A stretch of DNA of 64,000 bases from Ceratotherium simum simum (taxonomy: Eukaryota; Chordata; Mammalia; Perissodactyla; Rhinocerotidae), in the NCBI RefSeq assembly GCF_000283155.1, contig NW_004454181.1, positions 19,589,206 through 19,653,205 on the forward strand, read 5' to 3'. Position 1 is the first letter of the stretch; the number at the start of each line of letters is the position of its first letter. The notes under the pieces were generated by a model. That model was given only the letters and a program-made list of their open reading frames with translations. It made no database searches and was not told the origin of the DNA. Positions 48,786 to 61,760 of the stretch are shown here, in pieces. A program made the position numbers and the translations under genes.

Positions 48786-50044
48786 TTCAGTTTGGGAGAG
48801 GTGGGAGTGAGGTTGCAAGGAAGAATCAGCTAGACTCGTGGGGGTGGACTTAATCCTGTAGGCTAAGGGGAAAGGACAGAAAGCTTTTGAGCAGGGTAGT
48901 AACATTTTGAAAGCTGGCATCTGAGGAAGGTTATCTGGGTTTTGATATGTAGATGGATTTAGCACATAATTAATAATCCGATAGTAGAAATGAAATACAA
49001 ACAGGCAAGTGTGTGTTCGCTCTTTGCAATCCAGATAGAACAGCCCGGACCCCAAAGAGTAATTTTTGAGGAAGCTGAGTCAGTCCAACATGGAGTTTAA
49101 ATGGAAGTGGAGTTCCCACTCTTCTTTGCTCCTCTATCTGGATAAATTTGATGATACACATTCTGGTGCTTGTGACGTCACTGATCATCACCACGGAAAC
49201 ATCTGTGCTATAACAAACACTGGAGTGCAGTGTCACTGGATGTGTCAGGGAGGAGAGGAAACTGGCTCAAAATGATAAGGCTCTCAATAATAAAAGTTCA
49301 CTCAAATACATTAGCAGTAGCAGCCTTGGTGGTGGAGAGAATTATAAGCATTACTATTCTGAAAAGCACAGAGCAGGACTTGTGCATTACTAACGGTTGG
49401 GCAAGGTTGATTTTGAGATGATACTCACATTCAAAACCCAGTTTCCTTAAAAAGTCACTATCTGTGCTGTCTTGCATGATGACAATAGAAATCCTTCAGG
49501 AGCAGGGAGCTCGTCACCCAAACTGCTTATTGAAAATCTACACGGCAGAGGAAGGCTAGCTGGGGACTTCTGTGTTGTTCTGGGAGAGAACAATCAGAAA
49601 CAGACTTGGCAGTGGTTGTTGTTTTGTGTTTATTGTTTGATGAGTCAGTGGCAGTATTAGTTGTGTAGTTGCAGAAATTAATAACTAAAAGATGATTCTT
49701 GGCCCTTCAAGGATTTATGGAAGTGGCACACTAGAGGAACAGATCATGGACTGAATCCAGCTCTAAGCTGCATTTAGGTTTGGTTTACATGGTGCTTTAA
49801 GAAATGATATATTTGTTGCTTCACAATTTAAAAAAAGAGATTTAATATGAAAATCTGGATTTGCAGATTCTCTTTATATTCAGAACAGCTGATAGTTCTG
49901 GACCCACAATCTCAAATGGCAACAGTTAGGTCAAACGGAGAAGTTGTGTCCCTTTTGGGTGGCCATATACCCTATAGTTAGCCACAGTCCCCATCTCTCC
50001 CATTGTGTTGCCTGTAGCCCATTTTATTTACTTACCTTTCTCTC

Positions 50045-50155
50045 TGGCCCTGTGAGCATTTGATTTTGTGATCATTGTTGGAAGGATTAGAGATTAATTA
50101 TTCCTAGCACAGTTCCTGGCATATGGAGGGCACCCCGTAAATGGTAGCTGATTAT
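50045..50155 (+). mobile_element. MIR-family 3' fragment
   Basis: Sense end: ttggaaggattagagattaa, cctagcacagttcctggcat, ccgtaaatggtagctgatta. Confidence 0.5.
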
Positions 50156-50200
50156 ACTTTGTCAATTACAAGGTCAGTTATTTAAAGTTGATCCTTAGAT

Positions 50201-50412
50201 CAGTATCCAGTAGAACTTCCTGTCATGATGGAAATGTTCTATCTCTGTGCCATCCACTAAGATAGTCACTACGCACATGTAGCTGTTGACCACTTGAAAT
50301 GTGGCTAGTGTGACTAAGAAAATAATTTTGTTTTTATGTAATTTTAGTTAATTAAAAATTAAATTTCATTAGCCACATACGGCTATTGGCTACCATATTG
50401 GGCAAAGCAGAT
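50201..50412. mobile_element. Second copy of the palindromic hAT-type element
   Basis: Same order as the copy at 30.6 kb: catgatggaaatgttctatc, accacttgaaatgtggctag, cattagccacatacggctat, and an end reading taccatattgggcaaa. More diverged at the termini. Confidence 0.7.
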
Positions 50413-51639
50413 TTAAGTTATGAGATTGAACATCCAGTCAGGTGTCCTTGTTTAGAATAAAATGTGGAGAACAGACATTGGGGCCGTGTGTGTGAGCGTG
50501 TTCATTTTACAAGAGATTGTTTATAGTGGGCTTCATCACTTAGGATCACCTACTTCCAGAAGGAGAACCACCCTTATCACCCGACTAGAATTCTTGTCAA
50601 TTTAAGAAGCCAAAGACACATGTTTTACAAGATGTTTTATGTACATTCGTACCAATAAGCATAAATCATCTTCAACTCGAATGAAAAGTTTTGCTGTTCT
50701 CTGCCCCCTGACTGTCCAGTTAAGGGAACCACATAAATATAATAACTAGACCTGTGTGTCGTAAAACCTAAATCTTTTGATGAGCAGCTTGCCCCTGCCA
50801 TTCATGATAGCATAGAGCCAAGAGCCAGCATTACCAAGAGGACTATGGAAAGTTGACAGAGGCCTGATAGACTGCTAGAGGGATACTCTGTTCCTAGGGC
50901 CAAGGCTCCACGGGCTGCCGTCTCTTGTGGTTTCCATTACAGACATTACATGGAGCACATCTAGTGATCACATTGCCGTAAACCAGCCACAGAGTAGGAT
51001 TCTAAAAGATCCCTCTTCTAGGCAACTTATTCATTCATTTGCACATTGTTTGCCTGGGAAGTTTCTGACACTGAGCTGCTTTGCTGAGCCCAGCAGTCAG
51101 AGCCCTCCCTTCCTTCCTTTGTCACGGGGTTGGAAACCCCAGAACCATCTACTATCATCTATTGGTAACTTACTAGCCCCTGTCCTGAAAGTTGCCCTAA
51201 CCCAACTTTTCCAGCTGATAAATAAGTAACTTCACTGCTTCTAGGGATATATGCTCAGGAGGGCAAAACAAATGTCAGCCTGTTTCATTCAAGATGAAGC
51301 TCTGAATTACAACCCCCCTCAAAAAAGCTTCCTGAAAAACATAGAAAATCTAATTTTATCAAATGATGAGTAATACCAATCCTCTTGTCATGGAAAAAAA
51401 GAATGAAACACACACGAATATATTCTGCTTGGATCATTCATCCAATCGGAATTATATATCATCATCTGTCTTATAGTCAGATTCTGCAGAAAGGATGCTA
51501 CGTCTTCCTTTTCTATCTTTGTGGGCAAACATCACTGTAAGCCCCTATTATGACAGTGAATTGAATGAGTCGTAGAATTCAATAGGAGGAGAACGACAAA
51601 ACCCTCTAACAAAAAAAGTAGATTCTATAAACTTTTAAA

Positions 51640-52015
51640 ATTTTTTGCAGAAATTTTCCAGAAAAGACCAAGCTGGTATCAGCTGAGACTAACTAATGAA
51701 ATGTTAAATTATCCGCATGCATCTATGTTTTTAATGCTGAATTTAGTCCGGCTCCCAGACACTAGGAGGCTAAAAATTCATATTCAGATAAGGAAAGGCA
51801 AACCTTGGCGAACAGATGGAGCAGAGTTCAGCGTAAAGGTTTAATCCTATCAGGCCGATTCCTGTATGACCATCTGGATAATCCGACACACACATTCAAG
51901 GCCTGTTAAAAATACGACTCCAGCCAAGATTAACGTCACAGATTTTCCACTAGACTTGCTCATATTTGACTTTATGATTTTCCAGGCCCAGGAAGATTGG
52001 TTGCGAATAAAGACT
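51640..52015. promoter_or_regulatory. Candidate conserved non-coding element
   Basis: This repeat-free stretch has several CpG-containing and AT-hook-like words (aattatccgcatgcatctat, gattaacgtcacagattttc, ggataatccgacacacac). It is flanked by ordinary intron. Confidence 0.3.
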
Positions 52016-54359
52016 TGAGTATTCCTTGAAGAAGCAGTTACATGTTTTTTTTAACCTGAAAAGTGTTTCCTCTTTTCACAATATTGGATGTCCATTTTTG
52101 GAAAGTTATTTTCATTTCTTTTTCTTCCCTGGCTTTCATATCTAGAACTTTTCTTACAACAGGATAATAAGGAGAATTGGGCTAAAAATAATTTTGTGCA
52201 TGAAAGTTCTCCTTGTCAGGAAGAAAAGAGTTGTTTACTTATTGTATAATCAGAAGCAAGTGAATTTACTATTGTTGCAACAAATATTACAATTGGATCC
52301 ATGAATAATTCATTTTGAGGATTCTCCCACCCTCCATGATAATTTTTTCCCATTGCTTTGCAATGGAGTGGCTGACAGTCATAGAACAAGAGAAAAAAAA
52401 AGGAAAAGAAATAAAGCTGATGGTAATATTTGCCATTAGCTGCTCAAAGATTAATATTTTGTACATTTTAATTTTGGGTTTGGTAGATCAAATATGAGGT
52501 GGAAAACTACATTCTCACTTCCTTGAGTTATAAAATTCTGAGATTCCGAAGTGTTTATAACAAACAATTTTTGCATATTATGAAACAATGCTGTGTTGCG
52601 TGTCATTAAATCAAAAAGCCTACAACAAGTCTTTCAAGTGCAATTTAGAAGTTACAGGTACATCAAAATGTCAAGATTTTTCACTGCTAAATTGTTAAAT
52701 AACCTTGAGTAGTGAACCTGAACAGAGTTCTGGATCTCAGATAGACAAACTCAGAAATGCAGAAGGGCTTGCCCTGGAATGTTTGGATTACAGTTGTTGC
52801 ACCAGGAATTCTGTCCTTCCCTTGCTCAGATGCTGTGTCCACTGATTGTTGAGGCATTTTGCTAATTTGGAATAGAATAAGAAAGCTGCAAAATAAACAG
52901 GAAGTAGATACAATTTGGGCTTGGTCTATATTTAGCAAATGGCATAGTTTGGAATTTAGCTATTGCACTAAGTTTAGATACACCTAGATATCCCCACCAG
53001 GTTAACTCTGCCTTAATGTCAATGGATGTTGGATCTACGTTTCCATCTAGTGACCAGGATTTTTCCTTTTCTCTTTTTCTATAAGAGCCGTTAATGTTGT
53101 CAAAGCAAAGGGTTTTCTTGCCAAATGAAGTCACTTTGGACTAAAGGATGAAAAACACTTGAAATTCTCAATCTCCTCATTTAATATTTAATAGATTTAA
53201 TTGCATCTGGTGTTGAGAAATCTCTATATCATGGGTTACATTTCTCTTCAAAGTGACAAACACATCATCTCACACACACACAGAGGCTCTTTTGCATATA
53301 TAACATATGATTATTTGCCAAGTAATATCTAAATATGCTAGTGGATGGAGCAATAAATGCAGACCAAGAACAAAACAAAACAAAATAAAAACCCTAATAA
53401 ACAATAAAATGCTTAACTGCATAAAGCAATTACTGAAAAAAATAAAGGAAGACAGAGATAAATCTGGTAACTCAAGTTAAAGCAAGAGCATAAGTGTTAC
53501 AAAGACTGCTACACCTTGAGGGAAGAGACTGTCAAATGTGTTCGTTCGTTTGTTTCTTAGCTGACTAGGAGTCTGTGGTAAGGTCCAAGTTCTGAAAGTG
53601 AAGTTTGCGCCGGCTGGTGCTGGGGTTCAGGTCAGGCATTCTAACCGCTGCGGGTTTCTGAGGCATCCAGTTGGAGGGTGGATGAACCCAGAATAGATTT
53701 GCCTCCTGTACATGGTGAAAATATAGAGGGCCAGTCTTCCCACTAGGGCAAACCCTCTGTTTGTCTTTCCTGGCCAGTAGCTGCCAGTTGTCAGGATCAA
53801 AGAACGCAGGTGTTGGTGCTACTGAGCTGTGAGCTGTCAGGAAAATCATCATTTCACCAAAAAAAAAAAACAGCAAAAAAATTGTTCCCATGTACCGGGA
53901 AGAGCAGATATCTGTGTGCTGAGTCCAAGTGGGGGTACTTTGTGTTCTCATCAGTCTCTAGAACGGCCTGCTCCCAAGCACAGCCTCACCAAAATCAAGT
54001 GGCTAGAAGGGAGAAAGGCCTGAGATTTTATGAGGTCACAAGTGTCCCGTAGAAATGAGCTGAGCTCATGGGTTTTGCAACATTTTCTGCCAAGTCTCAA
54101 AAATTTGGGACAATAACATTAAAGTCAGTTCCTCATTTCTGAAAAGACTGCCATTAATATTCATTCCAAGTAAATGAGAGCCTTAAAAAAACATTCTACT
54201 TTGGAAGGACTGGTACCAAATCCACCTCCTCAGTAAATTTAGCTGGCCATGTTAGCAAGTTGCTGGATTGGAAGTTCCTAGGAAAGTTTTACAACAAACT
54301 ACATACTCTGGAATGATGAGACTGTAGGATATTCTAGTAAATAAATAAACTGTGGTTAA

Positions 54360-54600
54360 TCGAGAACTGATGATAACAGTAGTTATTATAGCAACAACTA
54401 GCATACTGTGTGCCTGGCACATAGTAAAACAAAACACAGTAGGCACTTTTTGCATTTTGCTAGAAGTCTATGAAGTGGACATCCATTTGGAAACTGCTGC
54501 TTCGAGTAAATGCCTTAGACAGGGTACGTGACTGCTTCAAAGTTGCACTGAATTGTAGATGTGGCATTTGAACACCTGGAGGTTTTGCCTATTTTCAAAT
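54360..54600 (-). mobile_element. MIR-like, diverged
   Basis: Antisense MIR character: gtgtgcctggcacatagtaa, gaagtctatgaagtggacat, tggcatttgaacacctggag. Confidence 0.45.
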
Positions 54601-55189
54601 ACTATTATACCCTGAATATTAAAATCAACTTACGTAATTGCATCTTTCTATCTTTACTTAGAAGCCAGTAAGGGCTCGTGCTGGCATCTTTACCTCCCAG
54701 TAAGCATCAGTTATCTGCTCTGTAGAAATGCCCATTAATAAAGAGTTCTGGTTAATAGAATGCTGGAAAAGGAGAGTTTACATCTTTTTGTATACCATAC
54801 ACAATAGAAATGGAAAATAACCTTATATCCACTTCAGTGGAATTTCATCTTGAGATTTACAATGGGATTAGAACATTTCTAAATTTGTGCATTTTACCAA
54901 CTGATAGAGTGTTGTTACTGCAGCATATTTGAACACAGGAATGGAGAAAAAAGCCAAGGAAGGCATCTCTAATGAGGCTTCCATAACGGGACATCAACTG
55001 TCGCAGAAGCCTCATTTTGGGGATCAGAGATGTTAAATGCTGAACCTGGCTCATCTATACAGCTACCCCAAACAAGTGAGGTATTGATCACAGCACAAAG
55101 AGATTTCAGAGGCAAAAGTAAGAGCAGCCCCAGGACCCTGCTGATAGCTGTACACACCACTAATTCACCTCCATGGGCAGGCACCTCTG

Positions 55190-55560
55190 AGCTCAATTAA
55201 CCCTTATTCCCAAGGCCGCCCATAAACCCCGAGGTAAACATGACTCTCCTGGCCCTTGCTTTCTATCAATGAAATAGATCATTTCTATTGGAGGCTGAGG
55301 TGCAATTCCAGCTTATAAATTCACCTTGCTAATAAAGAGCCTGATGCTTCCAATGCGAGTGAGCAGGCACTCGAATCTTGTAACATTGATTCTGTAAATC
55401 AGAAAATTTTAAACTGCTGAGGGCATCTGTGATTTCTCCTGCCTTCTGTGGCTATTGGAAGGAAATATAAATGCTCTGGAGGTAGAGCAGGTGATAGCAA
55501 ACGTCCCCTGGTGCAATTGTCTGCACACAGAACATTAGTTGTTAAATATGTACTGGAGGC
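55190..55560. promoter_or_regulatory. Candidate conserved non-coding element, left block
   Basis: Repeat-free sequence with homeobox-like words (gctcaattaaccc, tgctaataaagagcctgatg) and retained CpGs (aaggccgcccataaaccccg). A pyrimidine run at 55570-55615 separates it from the next block. Confidence 0.33.
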
Positions 55561-55619
55561 TGAACGATTTCTTTCTTTTTTTTTTTTTCCCTCAATTCTT
55601 CCCTCTCTTTTCCTTCTCA

Positions 55620-56130
55620 CCATGACCATTGTTCGGAAGCAAATTGGAAATCTGGTAATTAGGCCCTGACTCACGGTGTAGTATTAGAGTCTTGAGCCAA
55701 AGTTCAACACCCTGAAATGAAATTTAAACCAATTAATCTGTTAGATTTTTATCGCTTGTCCGTGTTTTCTCAGCAATTCCCCCAGCACGTGGCCTTTGAT
55801 CAACTCTCATACAAACGCTAAAATGTGTGCCTGCTGCTAGCAAGATGGGAATGACATTAACATGGTACTCATAAAACAATCAGAGCGGAGAAGCCCTCAG
55901 ACACGCAGGGCAGAGTAATATTTAATAAAAGCGCACACATAATCTTCAGAATTAGCATTTTGTGCCTTGCAGTACCTTTGGGAGAAGAGCTTTTATTTGT
56001 GGAGTGATCATTATTATAACAAAGAAGAGCTACCTAATAATTTCCACTTTAACTCTGCAATGTGCCACGAGCGTTTCAGAGCCATTATGCTAAACTGTGG
56101 TGGGGTAATCATGTTATTGTCATAGTTTGA
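55620..56130. promoter_or_regulatory. Candidate conserved non-coding element, right block
   Basis: Repeat-free sequence with tggtaattaggccctgactc, aaaccaattaatctgttaga, atttaataaaagcgcacaca and gggagaagagcttttatttg. With the left block it forms about 0.9 kb of non-repetitive sequence 4.4-5.3 kb upstream of the third exon. Confidence 0.35.
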
Positions 56131-56689
56131 AGGAAGGAAAATCTCCTCTATTTTGGTGGCTGTTGGGGATGGGGGGAGAGGTAAAAAAAAAAAAAAAAGC
56201 AAAAAAACCCCCTTAAAATCCCAAACTTTTATTTTTAAGAAGATTTAGAACCAGGAATTGGCTTGCTGTGCTTGTGAATACCTAGAGTGTGAAAATTCAT
56301 TGGTAAGGAAGAAAGAATCTTTTATTAATTAAATGAAGATGTGGCTGGTGAAAGTGATTTTGTATTCAAATCTTCTCCCCCTCCCCATTCCATAATATTT
56401 TCTTGGAGAAAGAATTGTATTGATGATTACACTCCTGGGCTGGATTGAAGTCTTTTATAAATCTTTTCACCTTCAAATTCCACTGAATACATCCACTGTG
56501 ACTATTAACAACTCGCACTCCTTGTCTTTGCTCTGTGTCTCTGGGTATCCTGAGTGAAAGAAAAACAAGTCCTTGCCTGCTTCAGGTGTTCTCTGAGCTT
56601 TCTCAGAGAAAACTTACCCAAAAAGAAGAGAGAAGGAGAGGCTCAGGATCTGTTAGTCAGCACAGCTGGGTTTTTTTTTTTTTTTACTT

Positions 56690-57295
56690 AGTATCAATTT
56701 GCTTTAAAAAGTACAACTTTTATCTTTCACAGAATTCAATGGTCTACTGTTACTTAATTTTTTTTATTATAGCGTATTACCTTAATATGTGCTCCTTGAA
56801 AAACATTCAAACCATACAGATATCTATGGAGTAAAATTTAATAGTCTCCCTTCTCTGTCAGCCCCACTCTAGTCACATTGTTTTTTCATACGGACCCACT
56901 GGGAACCGTTGGTGTACATCCTTCCAGACCTTTGTCTATCGTACCTGTTCACACATAACTACACACACATGCACACACACACTCATGCACAGACAGGCTC
57001 ATACATATCACTTTTTAAGTAAACAGGATAACATTATTCATTAGAGTACAAATTGCTGTTTTTACTTAGTAACATATTTTGACATCTTTCCATGTCAGTT
57101 TATAAAAATTTTTTTCATCCATTCTAATGACACTTTTAATATTCTCTAGTACAAATGTACCATAATTTATTTAACCACTCCCTTATTGGGGGCACCTAGA
57201 CTCTTGGATATTTTACCATCAACACTGCTGTGAACATTTGGGTACCTGTAGTTTTGGGCATATTTGCAAGTATTTCCTGAGCTGCTTTTAATCTG
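56690..57295 (-). mobile_element. L1 (old lineage) 3' end fragment
   Basis: The antisense pattern of an old L1 3' end is visible: gtgtacatccttccagacct, gacatctttccatgtcag, ccataatttatttaaccact and ggatattttaccatcaacac. A CA-rich patch (56960-56985) lies where the consensus has a simple CA/TA run. It is non-coding. Confidence 0.72.
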
Positions 57296-57754
57296 GCAAG
57301 TTTGTTTGTGACTGGGATAAAAATGTAAAATGGTACTCTATGAATTAAATCTAGCCCATAAACATTTTGTTTAGCCTACGCATTTTAAAAAAATATTGAA
57401 TTAGTTGCCAACATTTAAAGATTAGGAAATTTCACATAAAAATCTGGGTTCTCATCTTCTTTGAAAAGATCTGAAGACCAGACCACACTGGGCCTGTGTT
57501 TGTGTGGAGTTACCAAAGGCTGGAGCTGACTAGCGGCTACTTCCTTTAGATGGGGCAGGTATTCTGTAATTGATCAGCGTCCCTGCCATTTCCTATTGCC
57601 TCCCCAATTCTGAGTGTCAGTGGCTATCCATCTCATGCTTGTTCTGAAACTCTGAGTTGCATTATTCATTTGTATTTCTTGGCTTGGCCTCTGTGGATCT
57701 GTAAGTTCTTAACAACTGCTTCTGGGCCTGATCACAGTGTTTTCCACCTTGCAG

Positions 57755-57895
57755 TATTGGCATTTTAGAGTTCTTCATTTTGGGGGACTGTCTCACGTAT
57801 TGTTAGATAGTTGGCATCCTTGACCTCCAGGTACTAAATGCCAGTAACATCCCTTCCCCACTCCTCTCTCTCAGTGGGACAACCCATGATTCGTT
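57755..57895 (-). mobile_element. MER20-like fragment
   Basis: The partial match attggcattttagagttctt then aggtactaaatgccagtaac has the same order as the fuller copy at 20.1 kb. Confidence 0.5.
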
Positions 57896-59569
57896 TACAT
57901 ATTTTCCAAACTTCCCAGTGGGAAAGTACCACAGAGCTTCCTCTCAAGACTACTATGATGTACAGATGGACAGGAGCATCTCTGGAATCCTTTGAGGTCT
58001 AAACTCAGAAAGGGCTACATGACTTACCTGTTCTAAGAATGGCATCTAGTATCTAAGCAGGAATAGTGGATGGTGTTGAGTATAGAAGTAGAATGGATTG
58101 AGGGGTGTGTTACTCTTTTCCTGGAGTACTTCCTTCAAAGCTTTTTTCTCCAAAAAAAATGAGAAGATAGTATCATATATTATCTCCTCACAGGTTATCT
58201 CTGGAAGCTTGATGATCTTTTTTTCTCTGACTAGTTGCCATGTAGCTTTGTTTCTGCACAAAGTTGCTCACAGAATTTGAAAACATTATCCCTTTCTTCA
58301 GGAAAAAATGTTTGAAAGCACATACACATACACACATATATATGTACTTTCATGCCTTCTCTATCCTACAAATAACAAATAGAAAGAAGAGGGACGGGGT
58401 CAAGTCTAAAGCCAGCAGGTCTTGGCTGTGCTAGTGTAACATATTGAGGAGAGTCAAAGATACACCAACACACCCTTCTGCCTCCTTCTGGGCAATGATG
58501 AGAAAGCCTGAAGGAGACCATATCTAAAGAAAGACACTTGTGTGATTAAAAAAATAAAATTTAAAAAATTAAAAGAAATCTCAAAGCTAATACAGATATA
58601 AACACCAAGGCTATTTTGCGGTTTAGGAGGGTAATCACTGGGTCAGCATTTAATGATACCACTAGATTCCACACTTTGCCATCAGGCAGGTCTCCTTCAG
58701 GACCAGTTCAGCTAAACCATATCCTATTCTTCTTAGAAGTATCCAGGGTTTTAGCAACACCCTTTCTGCTCCACTCTAGCAACTAAGTAAACTGAGTTAG
58801 AAATTAAGAATTAAGATTTTGAGACATTAACTAGGATGTTTCCAAACTGCTTTTATTTTAAGGATTTTACATAGTTGTTAAATGTAGTTTTTTTCTCCTA
58901 TAAATTGCTTGAAATCATACATCATATTCTACCATTGGTTTGGGAGTACTCAATCATGCATTTAAACATTTTACTTTTAAAGAAAAATTTTAAGAAAAAG
59001 TCCCATGCCCGTGGAACATTGATCACAACCCTTATATGTGTTAAAAATTGGACAAGAATGGTCAAGTCATGAATCGTTTACATTTTCTTGATTAATGATT
59101 TTGTTTTTGGGAGAAAGTGGAGGAGAGAAAAGGCATCTGAACTGCACAGTTTTAGTTGTAAATGCATTGCTCTGAGTTCAGCCAACATGAAATGTTTAGT
59201 TTGGATATTTCCTAATTTCTGTGTGCAATTTTATAACATTAATTTGAGTCAAAATCAAACCCATTCTACTTGTTTTTGTGGTGGCACGTGAGCAATGGTC
59301 CCTCCGGGCTGGGCTTAATATTTTCTTTTCTTCTTGCAAAAGTTAAAGCATTACATTTTGCCAAATTTGACAAAGTCCAATAACTTTTGCCAGTTTTTTC
59401 CCGTTAAAATTAACTGGTGCTCTCATTGGCTTCAATACTTGGAAAGTCAGTCTTGGATACTTAATAAACATTTTGTTAAAGAGGAGGGTCTTGTTTTCTC
59501 TCCTTGTGCAATATCTCCTCTGCTTTAGGATTTTGCTTTGTTCCTGTTTATAAAAGTATCATGAGAACA

Positions 59570-59815
59570 GCAGCATGGCATTGTGAAGTTAAAAATCCGT
59601 GGTGTCACGAAGGTGCCCTCTGAGAGATTTCAAAGATATAATTCTACAATTATATTTACGGCCGGTAATTCTGTTGAAAATATGCCATGCTTATCAGGCA
59701 AACCACCTCCGGTCTGTTTGGAATCACAGTATTTGCAAATTATTTCCCATCTCCAAGGGCCATTTATAGTGGAAAGAGAAGAGATATGCAATTTTGAAAA
59801 AGTCCATTCTAGAGT
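59570..59815. promoter_or_regulatory. Candidate enhancer close to the third exon
   Basis: The repeat-free stretch has ttacggccggtaattctg, a RUNX-like aaaccacc (59700-59707), and tcacagtatttgcaaattat, some 0.7-0.9 kb 5' of the IPT exon. Confidence 0.3.
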
Positions 59816-59839
59816 TTTATGTCTGGGAATGACAGCAAA

Positions 59840-59955
59840 GCCAAGGTCATGGGATTGTCTGTGGTTCAGCCCTGACTCAGCTACTTGGTTACATAATTCA
59901 CCCTGAGTGACCTGCATACTTTGCATCTGTAAAATGGGATCCATGACATGTGTTG
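59840..59955 (+). mobile_element. MIR-family fragment
   Basis: Sense: ttcagccctgactcagctac, catctgtaaaatgggatcca. Confidence 0.5.
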
Positions 59956-60433
59956 AAAAAAATCTTAGTGATTTTTAATGAGGAATGTTGCTATGTTAAT
60001 GTTACAGATAGAAGGCCTGGAGCACGAATAATTTCCAGATCCAGCCTCCTCTCTTTCTTGCTTTCCATTGGACAGAAATGTTTATCTAAAAATCTATGGA
60101 TTTTCTTTTCGGGAGATATATTTAATAATGAAACAATTCATAAGGTTTCCAATATATTCCCCAAAGTCATCTATTTCTTTTTAATCTTTAGCATTTCATA
60201 AATTAAAGTTTGCTTGTTTTATTTCATAAGATTTCTGGTTTGAAAATCATTTGGGTAAAATATATGTATCTCAGTAGAAACAATGAAAAGAATGCTTTTA
60301 AAAACTGAAATTGCACCCTTAGGTTTCAGGTCCTCATATGGCTAGGAAATGCTGAGATCTTGAGGGACTTTCTGTTAGTGAAAAGATAAAAGATTTTTTT
60401 TCTTTTTCTCAAGTCTCCCATCATTAAAGTTTG

Positions 60434-60623
<190 letters not shown>

Positions 60624-61489
60624 TGAACATTAATATCTAATAGTTTGGTCTAGTTGAGGATACTGTCTACACTTGAATTTCTAATAGAGTGTGTAGAATT
60701 TAGTGGTGCCACTCTGGGTGGGCCAGCTCCAGTCTACAGAACTCTGGGGAACTAGGAAAGATAGGTTGGGTTTACCAGGAGGCAACACTTTCTCCTGGAA
60801 TGACTTCCATCCTCTGGCCCATAACCACCCGGAGAGCTTTTGTTTTGTCATTTGATCCGTTGGGCTTGCCATGGTATGGAGGTCCTAGTGTATATTGGGA
60901 GTTGGAAAGGAGATGTGAAGTCACAAAACATGTAGGAAAAGCCCCATGCAAACTTGAGCAAGGTAGTAATCTGTGAATATTTGTAGATGGAGTCTATCAT
61001 AGGCCCGTCTTCAAGGAACACCATTCAAATGACAGTAATAAGCCAGGTGTAGGTGGTTCTTGACTTATTCGGTGACTCTTCATCAGAGAGTGAATGATTT
61101 TCTGGGGAAACCTACAAGAACCCAGGGCTTCTTTCAGCCCTAGGAATTTACAGCTCTTAGTCATCTCAGTGTGTAACTGCAACCATGTGAATATGACTAT
61201 GTACTATTGTGCAGTGCTTTCCAGCACTGTGATCATTATTTTAACCTGCCAGTTGACTTGTCTGGCAATAATCAACATTAGCTCAAGATTACAAAACAGA
61301 AACATCACTTTTATATAGATGCCATGGCAAACTTGCCTTTGCTTTCCAAATTCTGAACCTAAATTTCTTAGCCAGAATGTCCAGAGGCCCTTCTCGTTTG
61401 TCTCACCAAAGTTTAGAATCAAAACCGGGTTAGGGCTACAAGGTACCATAGAGCTCATTCATCCCACTTACTTAGTAAGTAGTCATATG

Positions 61490-61760
61490 AATTGCTAAAC
61501 TTTATTGAGACTTACTGTATGCTAAGCATTGTGCTGAGCTCTTGACATAGATCATCTCCATCTTCTCTCTACACCATGAGATAAATACTCTTAGCATGTT
61601 TCTTTTCTTGATAAGGATACTGAAGCTTAGAGATCTATGGTTACATAACCTGAAAGCAGCCACCTAGAGCCCACAGAGTCTAAGTGTTATGTATGTGGCC
61701 ACACAAAGAAGTCAGTAGCAGAACTAGAGCTAGAACTCAGATTTTCTATTTCCATTTCTA
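61490..61760 (-). mobile_element. MIR
   Basis: Antisense MIR: cttactgtatgctaagcatt, caccatgagataaatactct, actgaagcttagagatctat, agaactagagctagaactca. Confidence 0.72.

Noticed and set aside
57916..57933. EBF site at cttcccagtgggaaag
   Set aside because: The half-sites are three bases apart, whereas the EBF motif needs two.
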